Origin: Streptomyces sp. NRRL S-118 | GTDB taxonomy: Bacteria > Actinomycetota > Actinomycetes > Streptomycetales > Streptomycetaceae | Direction of reading: 5' to 3' | NCBI RefSeq assembly: GCF_000716335.1 | Contig: NZ_KL591013.1 | Coordinates: 264,238-328,237 of the forward strand | Length of the DNA stretch: 64,000 nucleotides | Shown here: in pieces, positions 33,892-42,456 of the stretch | How positions within the stretch are numbered: position 1 is the first letter of the stretch | Layout of the letters: each line of letters starts with the position of its first letter | Made by a program: the position numbers and the translations under genes | The notes under the pieces: model-generated | Told to the model about the DNA's origin: nothing | What the model saw: only the letters and a program-made list of their open reading frames with translations | The model's database searches: none

Positions 33892-35532
33892 TCAGCCGCG
33901 TACGAGGGCCCGGGCGACCCGCCGTACCGCGCCCCGCTGCGCCACCGGGGCCAGCAGCCGCCCCACGGTGCCGGCGGGCCGCCACCGCACCTGCAGCCGC
34001 CCCGCACCGTGCCCCTCCGGCTCCACGGTGATCCGGTGCCGCGCGGGCCCCGCCACCTCGAACGGCGTGAAGTCCGTCGGCGCGAGCAGCACGCCCGTGC
34101 TGCTCGTACGCCCGTCCGTCACCTCCAGGACGGGGTGGCGCACGCCCCAGAAGCCGTGGACGGGCAGGGCCACGGCCGAGAGGTCGAGCCGTGCGGTGCC
34201 CTCGAAGACGCCGCGTCCCGCCGGGTCCAGCCGTACCGGCACGGTGGTGCGCCGCCCGCCCGGCGCGAGGTGCAGGGACGCGGGCTGCGGCGCGAGCGGC
34301 AGGCGCAGCCCCGGGTCGTACGTCCGTACCGCCAGCTCCACGACCGCACCCGCGTGGACGAGCCCGGTGATCTCGTGCCGGAAGCGGGCGGCGCCGAACG
34401 GGCAGCCCCCCGGATCCAGTTCCGTCACGTCGAGGTCCTCGCGCGCCGCCGCGCCCACCGGCAGCGTGCCGCCCCAGTAGATGCGGCCCCGCGCCGGGTC
34501 CGTCACCGTCCGGCGCGGCCCCACGCCGTGGCCGAGGCCCCGGGCGGCCAGCCGCGCCTCCTCGTAGCGGCCCTCGCGCAGCAGCCCGATCACGACCCGC
34601 TCGTCGCGGCCCAGCCGCTCGTGCGCGGCGGCGCACAGCCCGTCCAGGTAGGGCACGGTCTCGGCGGCGAACCCGGCGACCCACGCCGGCTCGCGGTGGG
34701 GCAGGTCCCCCGCGTACAGCCGGAAGTCGTGGGAGAGGAACTTGAAGTCCTTCTCCTCCCGGACGGCCGCGGGGACGCCCTGCTCGGCCAGGAACGCGTC
34801 GATGAGCCGCGCGATCCGGATCCGGTCGCGCACGTTGGACATCAGGTGCCGCCGGTTGGAGATGGTCGCCGCTTCGCGAGCGGCGTGGGGGGCGATGTAC
34901 CAGCGGTAGACGGGTTCGGTGATGACGGTGAAGGCGCGGGCGAGGGTGTACGCCTGGGCCGAGAAGAGCTGGTCCTCGTAGTGCAGGCCCTCGGGGAAGC
35001 GCAGGCCGTGCCGGTCTAGGAACTCCCGGCGGTACATCTTGTTGGTCGACAGCGGCTCGAAGAGCATCCGCGGCTCCTCGGCGATGCCGTGGACCGTGCG
35101 GCGGTGGCCGAAGAGCGGTGCCATCCAGGTGGTGGTGGCGCCGGTGTCGGTGCGCACCCGCTCCACGGCGCCCATCACGAAGTCCGCCTCCGTCTCCCGG
35201 TGGGCGGCGAGCAGCAGTTCCACCGCCCGCGGGGGCAGTTCGTCGTCGCTGTCCAGGAACATCAGGAACGGGGCGCGGGCGATCTCCAGGGCGCGGTTGC
35301 GGGGCGCGGAGCAGCCGCCGCTGTTCTGCTCCAGGCGCAGCACGCGGATCCGGTCGTCCTTGGCGGCGAGCGCGGCCGCGACGTCGGGGGTGGCGTCCGT
35401 GGAGTGGTCGTCGCTGATGACGATCTCCAGGCCGCGGTGGGTCTGCGCGCGCACGGAGGCGACGGCGCGCGGCAGCCGTGCGGCGTCGTTGTGGACGATG
35501 ACGGTGACGGTGACGTCGGGGAGGGTCGTCAT
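33892..35532 (-). CDS. GT2 family glycosyltransferase with C-terminal beta-rich domain
   Basis: A 546-residue protein. The GT2 domain is at about 1-230: VTVTVIVHNDAARL, ISDDHSTD, and the DxD in LMFLDSDDELPP. A helical middle follows, then ~200 residues rich in beta-type sequence (VVELAVRTYDPGLRLPLAP, RTTVPVRLDPAGRGVFEGTA) reminiscent of the accessory region of TarS/TarP-like wall teichoic-acid glycosyltransferases; that comparison is tentative. It likely decorates the polyol-phosphate polymer made by the upstream enzyme. Its ATG overlaps the upstream stop (ATGA at 35529-35532), so the two are coupled. Confidence 0.85.
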   Translation of the reverse strand: MTTLPDVTVTVIVHNDAARLPRAVASVRAQTHRGLEIVISDDHSTDATPDVAAALAAKDDRIRVLRLEQNSGGCSAPRNRALEIARAPFLMFLDSDDELPPRAVELLLAAHRETEADFVMGAVERVRTDTGATTTWMAPLFGHRRTVHGIAEEPRMLFEPLSTNKMYRREFLDRHGLRFPEGLHYEDQLFSAQAYTLARAFTVITEPVYRWYIAPHAAREAATISNRRHLMSNVRDRIRIARLIDAFLAEQGVPAAVREEKDFKFLSHDFRLYAGDLPHREPAWVAGFAAETVPYLDGLCAAAHERLGRDERVVIGLLREGRYEEARLAARGLGHGVGPRRTVTDPARGRIYWGGTLPVGAAAREDLDVTELDPGGCPFGAARFRHEITGLVHAGAVVELAVRTYDPGLRLPLAPQPASLHLAPGGRRTTVPVRLDPAGRGVFEGTARLDLSAVALPVHGFWGVRHPVLEVTDGRTSSTGVLLAPTDFTPFEVAGPARHRITVEPEGHGAGRLQVRWRPAGTVGRLLAPVAQRGAVRRVARALVRG

Positions 35533-37748
35533 CGGCGTGCGGCCTCCTCGGGGGTGGGGGCGGGGGTGCGCCGGCCGACCGGCAGCACGGGCGGCAGGCC
35601 CTCCTCGCCCTCGCCCAGGAAGACGCGGCGTACGACGCGCTCGGCGGCGTGCCCGTCGTCGTACTCGCAGAACCGCAGCCGGAAGTCCTGGCGCTGTTTG
35701 CGGGCGGTCTCGTCGCACCAGGCGGTGGAGGTGAGGATGTCGGTGAGGTCGGCCCGGCTGCGGGCGACGGGGCCCGGGGCCTCGGCCGTCAGGTCGAAGT
35801 AGACGCCCCGGACGCGGGTGTACGTCTCCCAGTCGTCGGCGTGGATGACGATGGGCCGGTCGAGGTTGGCGTAGTCGAACATCAGCGACGAGTAGTCCGT
35901 GAGGAGGGCATCGGCGGCGAGCGCGAGCTCCTCGACGGGGTCCCAGCCGGTGACGTCGAGCACGCGGGGGTGGCGGGTGCGTCCCGGCAGCCGGTCGTGG
36001 AAGTAGTGGCCGCGCACGAGCAGCACGGTGTCGTCGCCGAGCCGGTCGGCCAGTTCCGGCAGGTCGAGGCGGGGTGTCCAGCGGGCTTCGTGGTCGCGGT
36101 GGGTGGGGGCGTACAGGACGGCCCGGCGGCCGGGTTCGATGCCGAGGCGTGCGCGGGCGGCCAGGACGTCCTCGGCGGTGGCCCGGTAGTAGACGTCGTT
36201 GCGGGGATAGCCGTAGTCGAGGGACCGGTAGCCGGAGGGGTAGGCGTGGGCCCAGGTCTCGGTGGAGTGGCTGTTGGCCGAGATGCTGTAGTCCCAGCGG
36301 TCGATGCGCTCAAGCAGCGCCTCGAAGTCGAGGCCCTGGGCGGCGGCCGGGTGGTCGCGCTGGTCGACGCCCATGCGCTTGAGCGGCGTGCCGTGGTGGG
36401 TCTGGACGTGGATGCTGCCCGGCCGTTTGACCACGTCGTTGGGGAAGTTGACATTGTTGACCAGGTACTTGGCGCGGGCGAGGACGTCCCAGTAGCGGGC
36501 GCTGCCGGGGACGACGTGGTCGGTGTCGGGCGGCAGCAGCGGGACGCGGTCCTCCTCGGTGATCCACACCTGGCGGATGTCGGGGGCGAGTTCGGTGAGT
36601 TCGGCGGCGATGGCGGCCGGGTTGCAGTGCACGCCGCGCCCCCAGTACGCGGAGAAGACCGCGAGGTCCTCGTCCAGGCGGCGGCGCAGGGTCCTGCGGT
36701 AGCGGCGCCGGGTACGTACGGCCGCCAGCTGCTCGGCGCGGGCCGCCACGGTGGCGCCGGCGGCGCGGCGCCTGTCGTTGGCGGCCCGCAGCGCCCGGTA
36801 GGGAAGGGCGGCGCCCCGGGTGAGGAGGTGGTGGCGCACGCCGTCGAGGCCGCCCGGGCCGCGGTGGCCCTCGGGGCGGAGGCGGGACGCGTGGGCGGCG
36901 GCGCGGCGGAAGTACTCGGGCACCAGGGCGGGGGGCAGTTCGTCGCGGCGGGCGAGCGTGGACAGGTAGTCGCCGGTCATCCGGTCGTAGAGCCGGTGGC
37001 GGACGGCGGGCGGAGCGTCGCGGGCGACGGCCAGCCGGTGGAGCCGCTCGTACTGGCCGAAGGCGGCGAAGTGCCGCTCGGGGCCGGCGGCGCGCCGCTG
37101 GGCGGGGCGGTCCTTGCGGTGGATGAGCGCCACGGTGTCGCAGCAGGCGACGCTCCGCGCCATCAGCAGCACGGCGTACGCCAGGTACAGCTCGTCGTGG
37201 CCCTCCGTGGCGACGAGCTCGGGGTGCTCGTCGAGGAGCCGGGCGCTGACGAGCCGGGCGCCGAGCACGGGGGCCAGGTCCAGCAGCGCGGGCCGCTCGG
37301 CGAGGCGGGCGGGGCCCGGCGGACGGGTGAGGAGCTCGGTGTCGCCGCTGGGGGCGGCGTCGTCCCACCAGTGGGCCACGCGGTGGTCGCACACCAGCAC
37401 GTCGGGCGCGTCCGGCGCCTCCGCCGGCAGGCGCGCGGCGAGGGCGGCCGCCGCCCCCTCGGGCAGCAGGTCGTCGGGGTGCAGGAACTGCAGGTACGTC
37501 CCGGTGGCGGCCCGCACCGCGGCGGCCCGGGCGGTGGCCGCGGGCGCGTGCGGCGAGACGGGCACCACGAGAACGCGCGGGTCGCGCATCTCGTGGGCCT
37601 CGGCGAGCGCGCGGGCCGGGGTGTCGTCGAGCGGGACGGTCACGACGACGTCGAGGTGGGCGTACGGCTGGGCGATGACGCTCTCCAGGCAGGCGCGCAG
37701 CCGGCTGAGCGGGGCGCGGCCGGACACGACGACGCTGAGACGGGCCAT
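35529..37748 (-). CDS. CDP-glycerol glycerophosphotransferase-type polymerase with GT2-like N-terminus
   Basis: A 739-residue protein. The N-terminal domain resembles GT2 (LSVVVSGRAPLSRLRACLES, LQFLHPDDLLPEG) but has HPDD in place of the usual DGDD/DSDD and may be inactive or altered. The C-terminal TagF-type domain is intact: VQTHHGTPLKRMGVD, LDYGYPRNDVYY, LTDYSSLMFDYANLDRPIVI. It is a second copy of the design seen at 28996-31257, probably acting on the same class of polymer. The ATG at 37748 is followed by LSVVVSG as expected. The 227-bp space upstream should hold its promoter. Confidence 0.88.
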   Translation of the reverse strand: MARLSVVVSGRAPLSRLRACLESVIAQPYAHLDVVVTVPLDDTPARALAEAHEMRDPRVLVVPVSPHAPAATARAAAVRAATGTYLQFLHPDDLLPEGAAAALAARLPAEAPDAPDVLVCDHRVAHWWDDAAPSGDTELLTRPPGPARLAERPALLDLAPVLGARLVSARLLDEHPELVATEGHDELYLAYAVLLMARSVACCDTVALIHRKDRPAQRRAAGPERHFAAFGQYERLHRLAVARDAPPAVRHRLYDRMTGDYLSTLARRDELPPALVPEYFRRAAAHASRLRPEGHRGPGGLDGVRHHLLTRGAALPYRALRAANDRRRAAGATVAARAEQLAAVRTRRRYRRTLRRRLDEDLAVFSAYWGRGVHCNPAAIAAELTELAPDIRQVWITEEDRVPLLPPDTDHVVPGSARYWDVLARAKYLVNNVNFPNDVVKRPGSIHVQTHHGTPLKRMGVDQRDHPAAAQGLDFEALLERIDRWDYSISANSHSTETWAHAYPSGYRSLDYGYPRNDVYYRATAEDVLAARARLGIEPGRRAVLYAPTHRDHEARWTPRLDLPELADRLGDDTVLLVRGHYFHDRLPGRTRHPRVLDVTGWDPVEELALAADALLTDYSSLMFDYANLDRPIVIHADDWETYTRVRGVYFDLTAEAPGPVARSRADLTDILTSTAWCDETARKQRQDFRLRFCEYDDGHAAERVVRRVFLGEGEEGLPPVLPVGRRTPAPTPEEAARR

Positions 37749-37975
37749 GGAGTCCTTCCGGGGCTGGGGCCTGCCCTGGGGAGCAGGCCGGATCGTGAGC
37801 GTGGTCCGGGGGGTGCGGATGCGAGGCGGAAGGAGGGTGCCTCCCCCGGCGCCCGATGGACAGCGGGGGCTCGGGCGGCCGGTGTCGGCGCCGGGGAAGC
37901 TCGCGCGGGGCAGCGGGAGAGGCTGCTCGTGCCCGGCCGCCGGCCGCCCGGCCGGCAGCCTCCGCAGGACGTCCC

Positions 37976-38350
37976 CTAATGACGTTGACCGGCGAAGACG
38001 GTGATCAGTCCGATCACGACGAGCAACGAGCCGGCCCAGGTCCACGGGGAGGTCCGCTCGTGCAGCAGGGTCGAGCCGGCCAGCACGATCAGCAGGTAGC
38101 CCAGGGCGTTGAAGGGGTACGCGACCGACAGCGGCACCCGGGCGAGGGTGGACATCCACGCCACGGCGGACACCGCGAAGACGGTGAGGCCGAGCACCAC
38201 CCAGGGTGTCGTCGCGGCGCGGGCGGCGAGGGAGCCGCCGGCCCGCTCGGCGGCGGTGGCGGCGGCGCGCATGCCGTGCTTGAGCATGATCTGCCCGGCC
38301 GCCGAGGAGAACACCGCGAACAGCAGCAGCAGGAGGCTGGCCGGGGTCAA
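37976..38350 (-). CDS. Small multidrug resistance/EamA-like four-helix membrane protein
   Basis: A 124-residue protein with four hydrophobic helices (SLLLLLFAVFSSAAGQIMLK; WVVLGLTVFAVSAVAWM; LSVAYPFNALGYLLIVLAGS; WAGSLLVVIGLITVFAGQ). The QIMLKHG after helix 1 and PLSVAYPF in helix 3 are typical of the SMR/EamA half-transporters, including the ArnE/ArnF group that flips undecaprenyl-phosphate sugars. Co-location with a polyprenyl-phosphate GT2 suggests such a flippase role (inference). I choose a TTG start at 38348-38350, just 10 nt after the upstream stop with GAGAGGCGG before it; no ATG or GTG is suitable. Confidence 0.78.
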   Translation of the reverse strand: MTPASLLLLLFAVFSSAAGQIMLKHGMRAAATAAERAGGSLAARAATTPWVVLGLTVFAVSAVAWMSTLARVPLSVAYPFNALGYLLIVLAGSTLLHERTSPWTWAGSLLVVIGLITVFAGQRH

Positions 38351-38360
38351 CGTCCGCCTC

Positions 38361-39911
38361 TCACACGCCGACGCGGTCGGCGCGACCGGCCGCGGGGACG
38401 TCGGCGGGGACGAACTGACGGTTGAGGATGTCCTGGACATCGATGTGCTCCCCAGCGATGATCGTCCGCGCCGCATGCGGGGTGAGCAGTGCGACGTACT
38501 GGTAGCCGAAGAGGGTGGGCCGGATCCGGGTCAGCAGCTTCGACGGACCGCCGAGCGCCCTGGCGGCCGGTCCGCCGCCGAGCACCGACCAGAAGGGCGC
38601 GCCGGTGGCGCGGATCGACAGCACGTCGTAGCCGGCGGAGCGCACGGTGCGGCGCAGGCTGGCGCGGCTGAAGAAGCGCAGATGCGTCTCGTCGAGGATG
38701 CCGCGCCGGTCGTAGTCGAAGATGCCGAGCGCCACGCGCAGCCGCGAGTACCAGTGCCCGAAGTTCGGTACGGACAGCAGGACGTGCCCGTCGGGGCGCA
38801 GGACGTCGCGCAGCTGGGCGAGCAGCCGTTCGGGCCGGGCGAGGTGCTCGATGACGTCCCCGGCGACGACGTAGTCGTACCCGTCGCCGATGCCGTCGGG
38901 CAGCCCCTCCTCCAGGTCGGCGAGGACGAAGCCGCCGGAGCACCGGTCGCGGACCCCCTCGACCTCGACGCAGTCGATGCCGGTGACCCGGTGGCCGAGG
39001 GCTTCGAGGCGTTCGGCGAACAGGCCGCCGGAGCAGCCGACGTCGAGGACGCGGCCCGGGGCCAGGGAGCGCATCCGGTCGAGGATGACGGCGTGCGAGG
39101 AGCCGTCGCCCTCCTTGAAGGCGTACTCGACCGGCTTGGGGATCCAGCCGCAGGTGCCGAAGCCCTTCTTGGCCAGCCGGTATTCGAGGACGTCCTTGAC
39201 GACGTCCTTGGCGTAGCGCAGGCCGTTGACGTAGCAGATCTCGTCCCCGTAGTAGGTGGGGATGGGGATCTCCTTGATGCGCATCCCGGCGTCGGCCATC
39301 TGCACGATGATCTGGGTGTCGAAGTCGAAGGCGTCGGTGTTGCGCTCGATGGGGAGCCGGCGCAGGGCGTCGACCTTGTAGGCGCGGTAGCCGGAGTGGA
39401 ACTCGGTGAGGGAGGACCCGAGGAGCTTGTTCTCCAGCCGGGTCAGGATGCGGTTGCCGAGCCACTTGTACGCGGGCATGCCGCCCCGCAGGGCGTCCCG
39501 GGGGCGCATCATGCGGGAGCCGAAGACGGCTTCGCACTCGCCGCGTTCGAGCGGCTCGACCATCTGCGGCAGCAGCTCGGGGGCGTACTGCCCGTCGCCG
39601 TGGAGCAGGACGATGATGTCGAGCCCCCGCTCGGCCGCGAGGGCGTAACCGGCCTTCTGGTTGCCGCCGTAGCCGAGGTTCTTGGTGTGGCGCATGACGA
39701 CGGTGGGCGGCATGCCGGCGAGCTGGGACCAGCGGCAGCCGGCGGTGAAGGTCGCGTCGTGGCTGGCGTCGTCGAGGATGAGGATCTCGGCGATCCTCGG
39801 CCGGAAGCCGGCGGGGATGCGGTCGAGGGTCTTCTCCAGGGTGGACTCGGCGTTGTACGCGACGACGAGGATGCCGATGCGGGGGCCGGCGGCGGGGCTG
39901 TCGGGACTCAC
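38361..39911 (-). CDS. GT2 polyprenyl-phosphate-type glycosyltransferase fused to SAM methyltransferase
   Basis: A 516-residue fusion. Residues about 10-235 form a DPM1/DPG-synthase-like GT2 (IGILVVAYNAESTLEKTLDR, LDDASHD, LLHGDGQY, the acceptor motif EFHSGYRAYKV). Residues about 290-440 form a class I methyltransferase (motif I RVLDVGCSGGLFAERL, YDYVVAGDVIEHL, DGHVLLSVPNFGHWYSR). It would transfer a sugar to a lipid carrier and methylate a sugar or related substrate. It starts with GTG (39909-39911) after GGAG. It precedes the small flippase-like gene by 10 nt and follows the GT87-like gene by 37 nt, forming one operon. Confidence 0.88.
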   Translation of the reverse strand: MSPDSPAAGPRIGILVVAYNAESTLEKTLDRIPAGFRPRIAEILILDDASHDATFTAGCRWSQLAGMPPTVVMRHTKNLGYGGNQKAGYALAAERGLDIIVLLHGDGQYAPELLPQMVEPLERGECEAVFGSRMMRPRDALRGGMPAYKWLGNRILTRLENKLLGSSLTEFHSGYRAYKVDALRRLPIERNTDAFDFDTQIIVQMADAGMRIKEIPIPTYYGDEICYVNGLRYAKDVVKDVLEYRLAKKGFGTCGWIPKPVEYAFKEGDGSSHAVILDRMRSLAPGRVLDVGCSGGLFAERLEALGHRVTGIDCVEVEGVRDRCSGGFVLADLEEGLPDGIGDGYDYVVAGDVIEHLARPERLLAQLRDVLRPDGHVLLSVPNFGHWYSRLRVALGIFDYDRRGILDETHLRFFSRASLRRTVRSAGYDVLSIRATGAPFWSVLGGGPAARALGGPSKLLTRIRPTLFGYQYVALLTPHAARTIIAGEHIDVQDILNRQFVPADVPAAGRADRVGV

Positions 39912-39948
39912 GGGACTTCTCCACTCTCGGGTGTCGGGGCACACGGGG

Positions 39949-41181
39949 TCAGGTGGCTGAGGGGGCCGGCCGCGTCTCGGTACGCGGCTTGGCGATGTCC
40001 ACCGCGGGGACCGGGCCGGGGGGTTCCGCCCCGCCGAGGAGGCGGTGGACACCGGTCGCCACGCACACCACGAGCACGGCCCACCCGAGGGCGCCGAAGG
40101 CCATCTCGGTGTCGGTCCAGTGGACGGGCCGCTGCCCGGAGTAGACGGAGGCGGTCACGCCGCCGACGACGACGCCGTACGCCATCCCCTGCCACAGGCC
40201 GATGACGAAGAGCCCGGCGGCCGGCCAGGCCAGGTACTGCACGCCGGACGCGGTGCTCAGGGCGAGAAGGAGGCCGAGCGAGACGGCGACGGCGACGGGC
40301 GTGTCGGCGGGCCGCCGCCAGGCGAGCCACGCCCCGGCGGCCATGATGGCGGCCACGATCAGGAAGTGGCCGTCACCGCGGGCGAGGGCCACGTACGGCT
40401 CCGGCACGCCCGCCCAGCGGGCGAAGCGGATGATGCCCCAGAAGCTGAAGTTGCCGCCCGCGTACTCCAGCACGTTCGCCTTGAGCGCGCCCGGCACGGT
40501 GGCGAGCACCGGCCCCCAGATCACGAGGAACACCGCCGAGAACCCGGCCGTGAACCGGAGCAGGACCGGCCGCCCGGCGCGCAGGGCGGCGACGAACAGC
40601 AGCGGCACCGCCACGACGGGGACGATCTTCACACTGACGCAGAGCGCCGCGGCGACCCCGGCCGCCCTCGGCATCCTCCGGTCGGTGAGCAGGTACGCGG
40701 CGGCGAAGGCGAACATGACGGCGACCGAGTCGGTGTTCCCGTGGTAGCCGGAGGTCGCCACCAGGACCGGGCACAGGGCCGCGCCCAGCGCGCAGGCGAC
40801 GGCCGTCCGCAGCCGGGCCCGCCTCCGTACGATCTCGAACACCAGCAGCACGGTGATGAGGTCGGCCAGGCAGGCCGGGAAGCGGATCAGCGGCCGCCAC
40901 GGGACCCCGTGCTGGGCGAGCCACTCCATGCCGAGCAGCATCCAGCTCGCCAGCGGCGGGTGGTTGTAGACGGGCAGCCACGGCAGCGGTTCGGCGTAGA
41001 CGCGGACGGGGTCCGTCCGGGCGATGGCCCGCGCGAAGCCCCAGAAGAACCGCACATCGGCGGGCCCGCGGGTGGACGCCGCAAGCGCGACCTTCGAGAC
41101 GAACGCGATCGCCGCGACGACGAGGACGGCGATCCGGGCCTTTCGCACGTCCCAGGACAGGGACGACATTCGGACGCTCAT
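39949..41181 (-). CDS. Polytopic membrane glycosyltransferase (GT-C fold, GT87/GT39-like)
   Basis: A 410-residue membrane protein with about 10-11 helices. The first outer loop holds acidic and aromatic residues (RGPADVRFFWGFARAI, PVYNHPPLASWM), as in polyprenyl-phosphate-dependent GT-C enzymes such as mannosyltransferases. It would use a lipid-linked sugar made by the next gene to glycosylate an extracytoplasmic acceptor. The ATG at 41181 is chosen; another ATG 12 nt later and one 42 nt earlier are possible, and none has a strong ribosome site. It is divergent from rmlA across an AT-rich 204-bp space. Confidence 0.8.
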   Translation of the reverse strand: MSVRMSSLSWDVRKARIAVLVVAAIAFVSKVALAASTRGPADVRFFWGFARAIARTDPVRVYAEPLPWLPVYNHPPLASWMLLGMEWLAQHGVPWRPLIRFPACLADLITVLLVFEIVRRRARLRTAVACALGAALCPVLVATSGYHGNTDSVAVMFAFAAAYLLTDRRMPRAAGVAAALCVSVKIVPVVAVPLLFVAALRAGRPVLLRFTAGFSAVFLVIWGPVLATVPGALKANVLEYAGGNFSFWGIIRFARWAGVPEPYVALARGDGHFLIVAAIMAAGAWLAWRRPADTPVAVAVSLGLLLALSTASGVQYLAWPAAGLFVIGLWQGMAYGVVVGGVTASVYSGQRPVHWTDTEMAFGALGWAVLVVCVATGVHRLLGGAEPPGPVPAVDIAKPRTETRPAPSAT

Positions 41182-41385
41182 GGTGGACGAACGTAGCAAT
41201 ACCGACGGTACAACGCGAAGCACCTATAAACACACTTAAACCGCACCAGAGTTAACAGTACGCATGTTATAGCCCCGAAAGGGATTTAATGAATCACACG
41301 TATGGCTCACGGTCGTACGTAATTCGTGGCGCTCAACTCTCTTTCGCGCCCCGCACCTTGTCACCGCCCAGCTGAGGCAGGCCCA
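41182..41385. promoter_or_regulatory. AT-rich divergent promoter region, GT-C gene / rmlABD
   Basis: The stretch 41195-41310 is clearly lower in GC than the flanking genes (CTATAAACACACTTAAACC, GAGTTAACAGT, GGGATTTAATGAATC). CTATAA (41224-41229) is mirrored by TTATAG (41267-41272). It separates two wall-glycan operons and probably holds both promoters. Confidence 0.5.
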
Positions 41386-42456
41386 GTGAAAGCACTCGTA
41401 CTCTCCGGAGGAGCCGGGACCCGGCTGCGCCCCATCACGCACACCTCCGCCAAACAGCTCGTGCCCGTCGCCAACAAACCGGTGCTCTTCTACGGGCTCG
41501 AATCGATCGCCGCCGCCGGGATCCGGGACGTCGGGATCATCGTCGCGCCCGACACGGCCGGGGAGATCCGGGGCGCCGTCGGCGACGGCGCGCGCTTCGG
41601 CCTGCGGGTGACCTACCTCCCGCAGCACGCGCCGCTGGGCCTCGCCCACGCCGTGCTGATCGCCCGGGACTTCCTCGGCGACGACGACTTCGTGATGTAC
41701 CTGGGGGACAACTTCATCGTCGGCGGGATCACCGACCTGGTCGAGGAATTCCGCTCGACCCGCCCGGACGCGCAGATCCTCCTCACCAAGGTGCCCGACC
41801 CGCGCGCCTTCGGCGTCGCCGAGCTCGACGTGGAGGGGCGGGTGGCCCGCCTGGAGGAGAAGCCGGCCCACCCGCGCAGCGACCTCGCGCTGGTCGGGGT
41901 GTACCTGTTCTCCCCCGCCGTGCACGAGGCCGTCCGCGCGATCCGGCCGTCCGCGCGCGGCGAACTGGAGATCACCCACGCCCTGCAGTGGCTCATCGAC
42001 GCACGGCACACGGTCACGTCGACGATCGTCTCCGGCTACTGGAAGGACACCGGGAACGTCGAGGACATGCTGGAGGTGAACCGATCCGTCCTGGAGCTGC
42101 TCTCCCCGGCCAACGAGGGCTCGGTCGACGCCGCCACCGAGATCATCGGCCGGGTCCGCATCGGCGCCGGCGCGCGCGTGCGCGGCTCCCGCATCGTCGG
42201 CCCGGTCGTCATCGGGGCGGGCACGGCGGTGGAGAACTCCTACATCGGCCCCTCCACCTCGATCGCCGAGAACTGCCGGGTGACGGACAGTGAGATCGAG
42301 TACTCCATCGTGCTCAGCGGCTCGTCGCTGCACGGCGTGGGGCGCGTGGAGGCGTCCCTCATCGGCCGTAACGTCGAAATCACCCCCGCTCCGCCCATCC
42401 CGGCCGCCCACCGTCTGGTGCTCGGCGATCACAGCAAGGTGCAGATCTCCTCATGA
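41386..42456 (+). CDS. rmlA: Glucose-1-phosphate thymidylyltransferase, long form with left-handed beta-helix tail
   Basis: A 356-residue protein. The nucleotidyltransferase signature LSGGAGTRLRPITHTSAKQL is at residues 6-25; MYLGDNF and EEKPAHPRSDLALVGVYLF follow. From about 245 the sequence shows hexapeptide-like beta-helix repeats (IIGRVRIGAGARVRGSRIVG). It makes dTDP-glucose from glucose-1-phosphate and dTTP. The 355-residue type is the class seen in antibiotic and actinobacterial clusters (StrD-like), longer than the ~290-residue enterobacterial RmlA. The GTG at 41386 is preceded by GAGGCAGG. It overlaps rmlB by four bases (ATGA). Confidence 0.92.
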   Translation: MKALVLSGGAGTRLRPITHTSAKQLVPVANKPVLFYGLESIAAAGIRDVGIIVAPDTAGEIRGAVGDGARFGLRVTYLPQHAPLGLAHAVLIARDFLGDDDFVMYLGDNFIVGGITDLVEEFRSTRPDAQILLTKVPDPRAFGVAELDVEGRVARLEEKPAHPRSDLALVGVYLFSPAVHEAVRAIRPSARGELEITHALQWLIDARHTVTSTIVSGYWKDTGNVEDMLEVNRSVLELLSPANEGSVDAATEIIGRVRIGAGARVRGSRIVGPVVIGAGTAVENSYIGPSTSIAENCRVTDSEIEYSIVLSGSSLHGVGRVEASLIGRNVEITPAPPIPAAHRLVLGDHSKVQISS

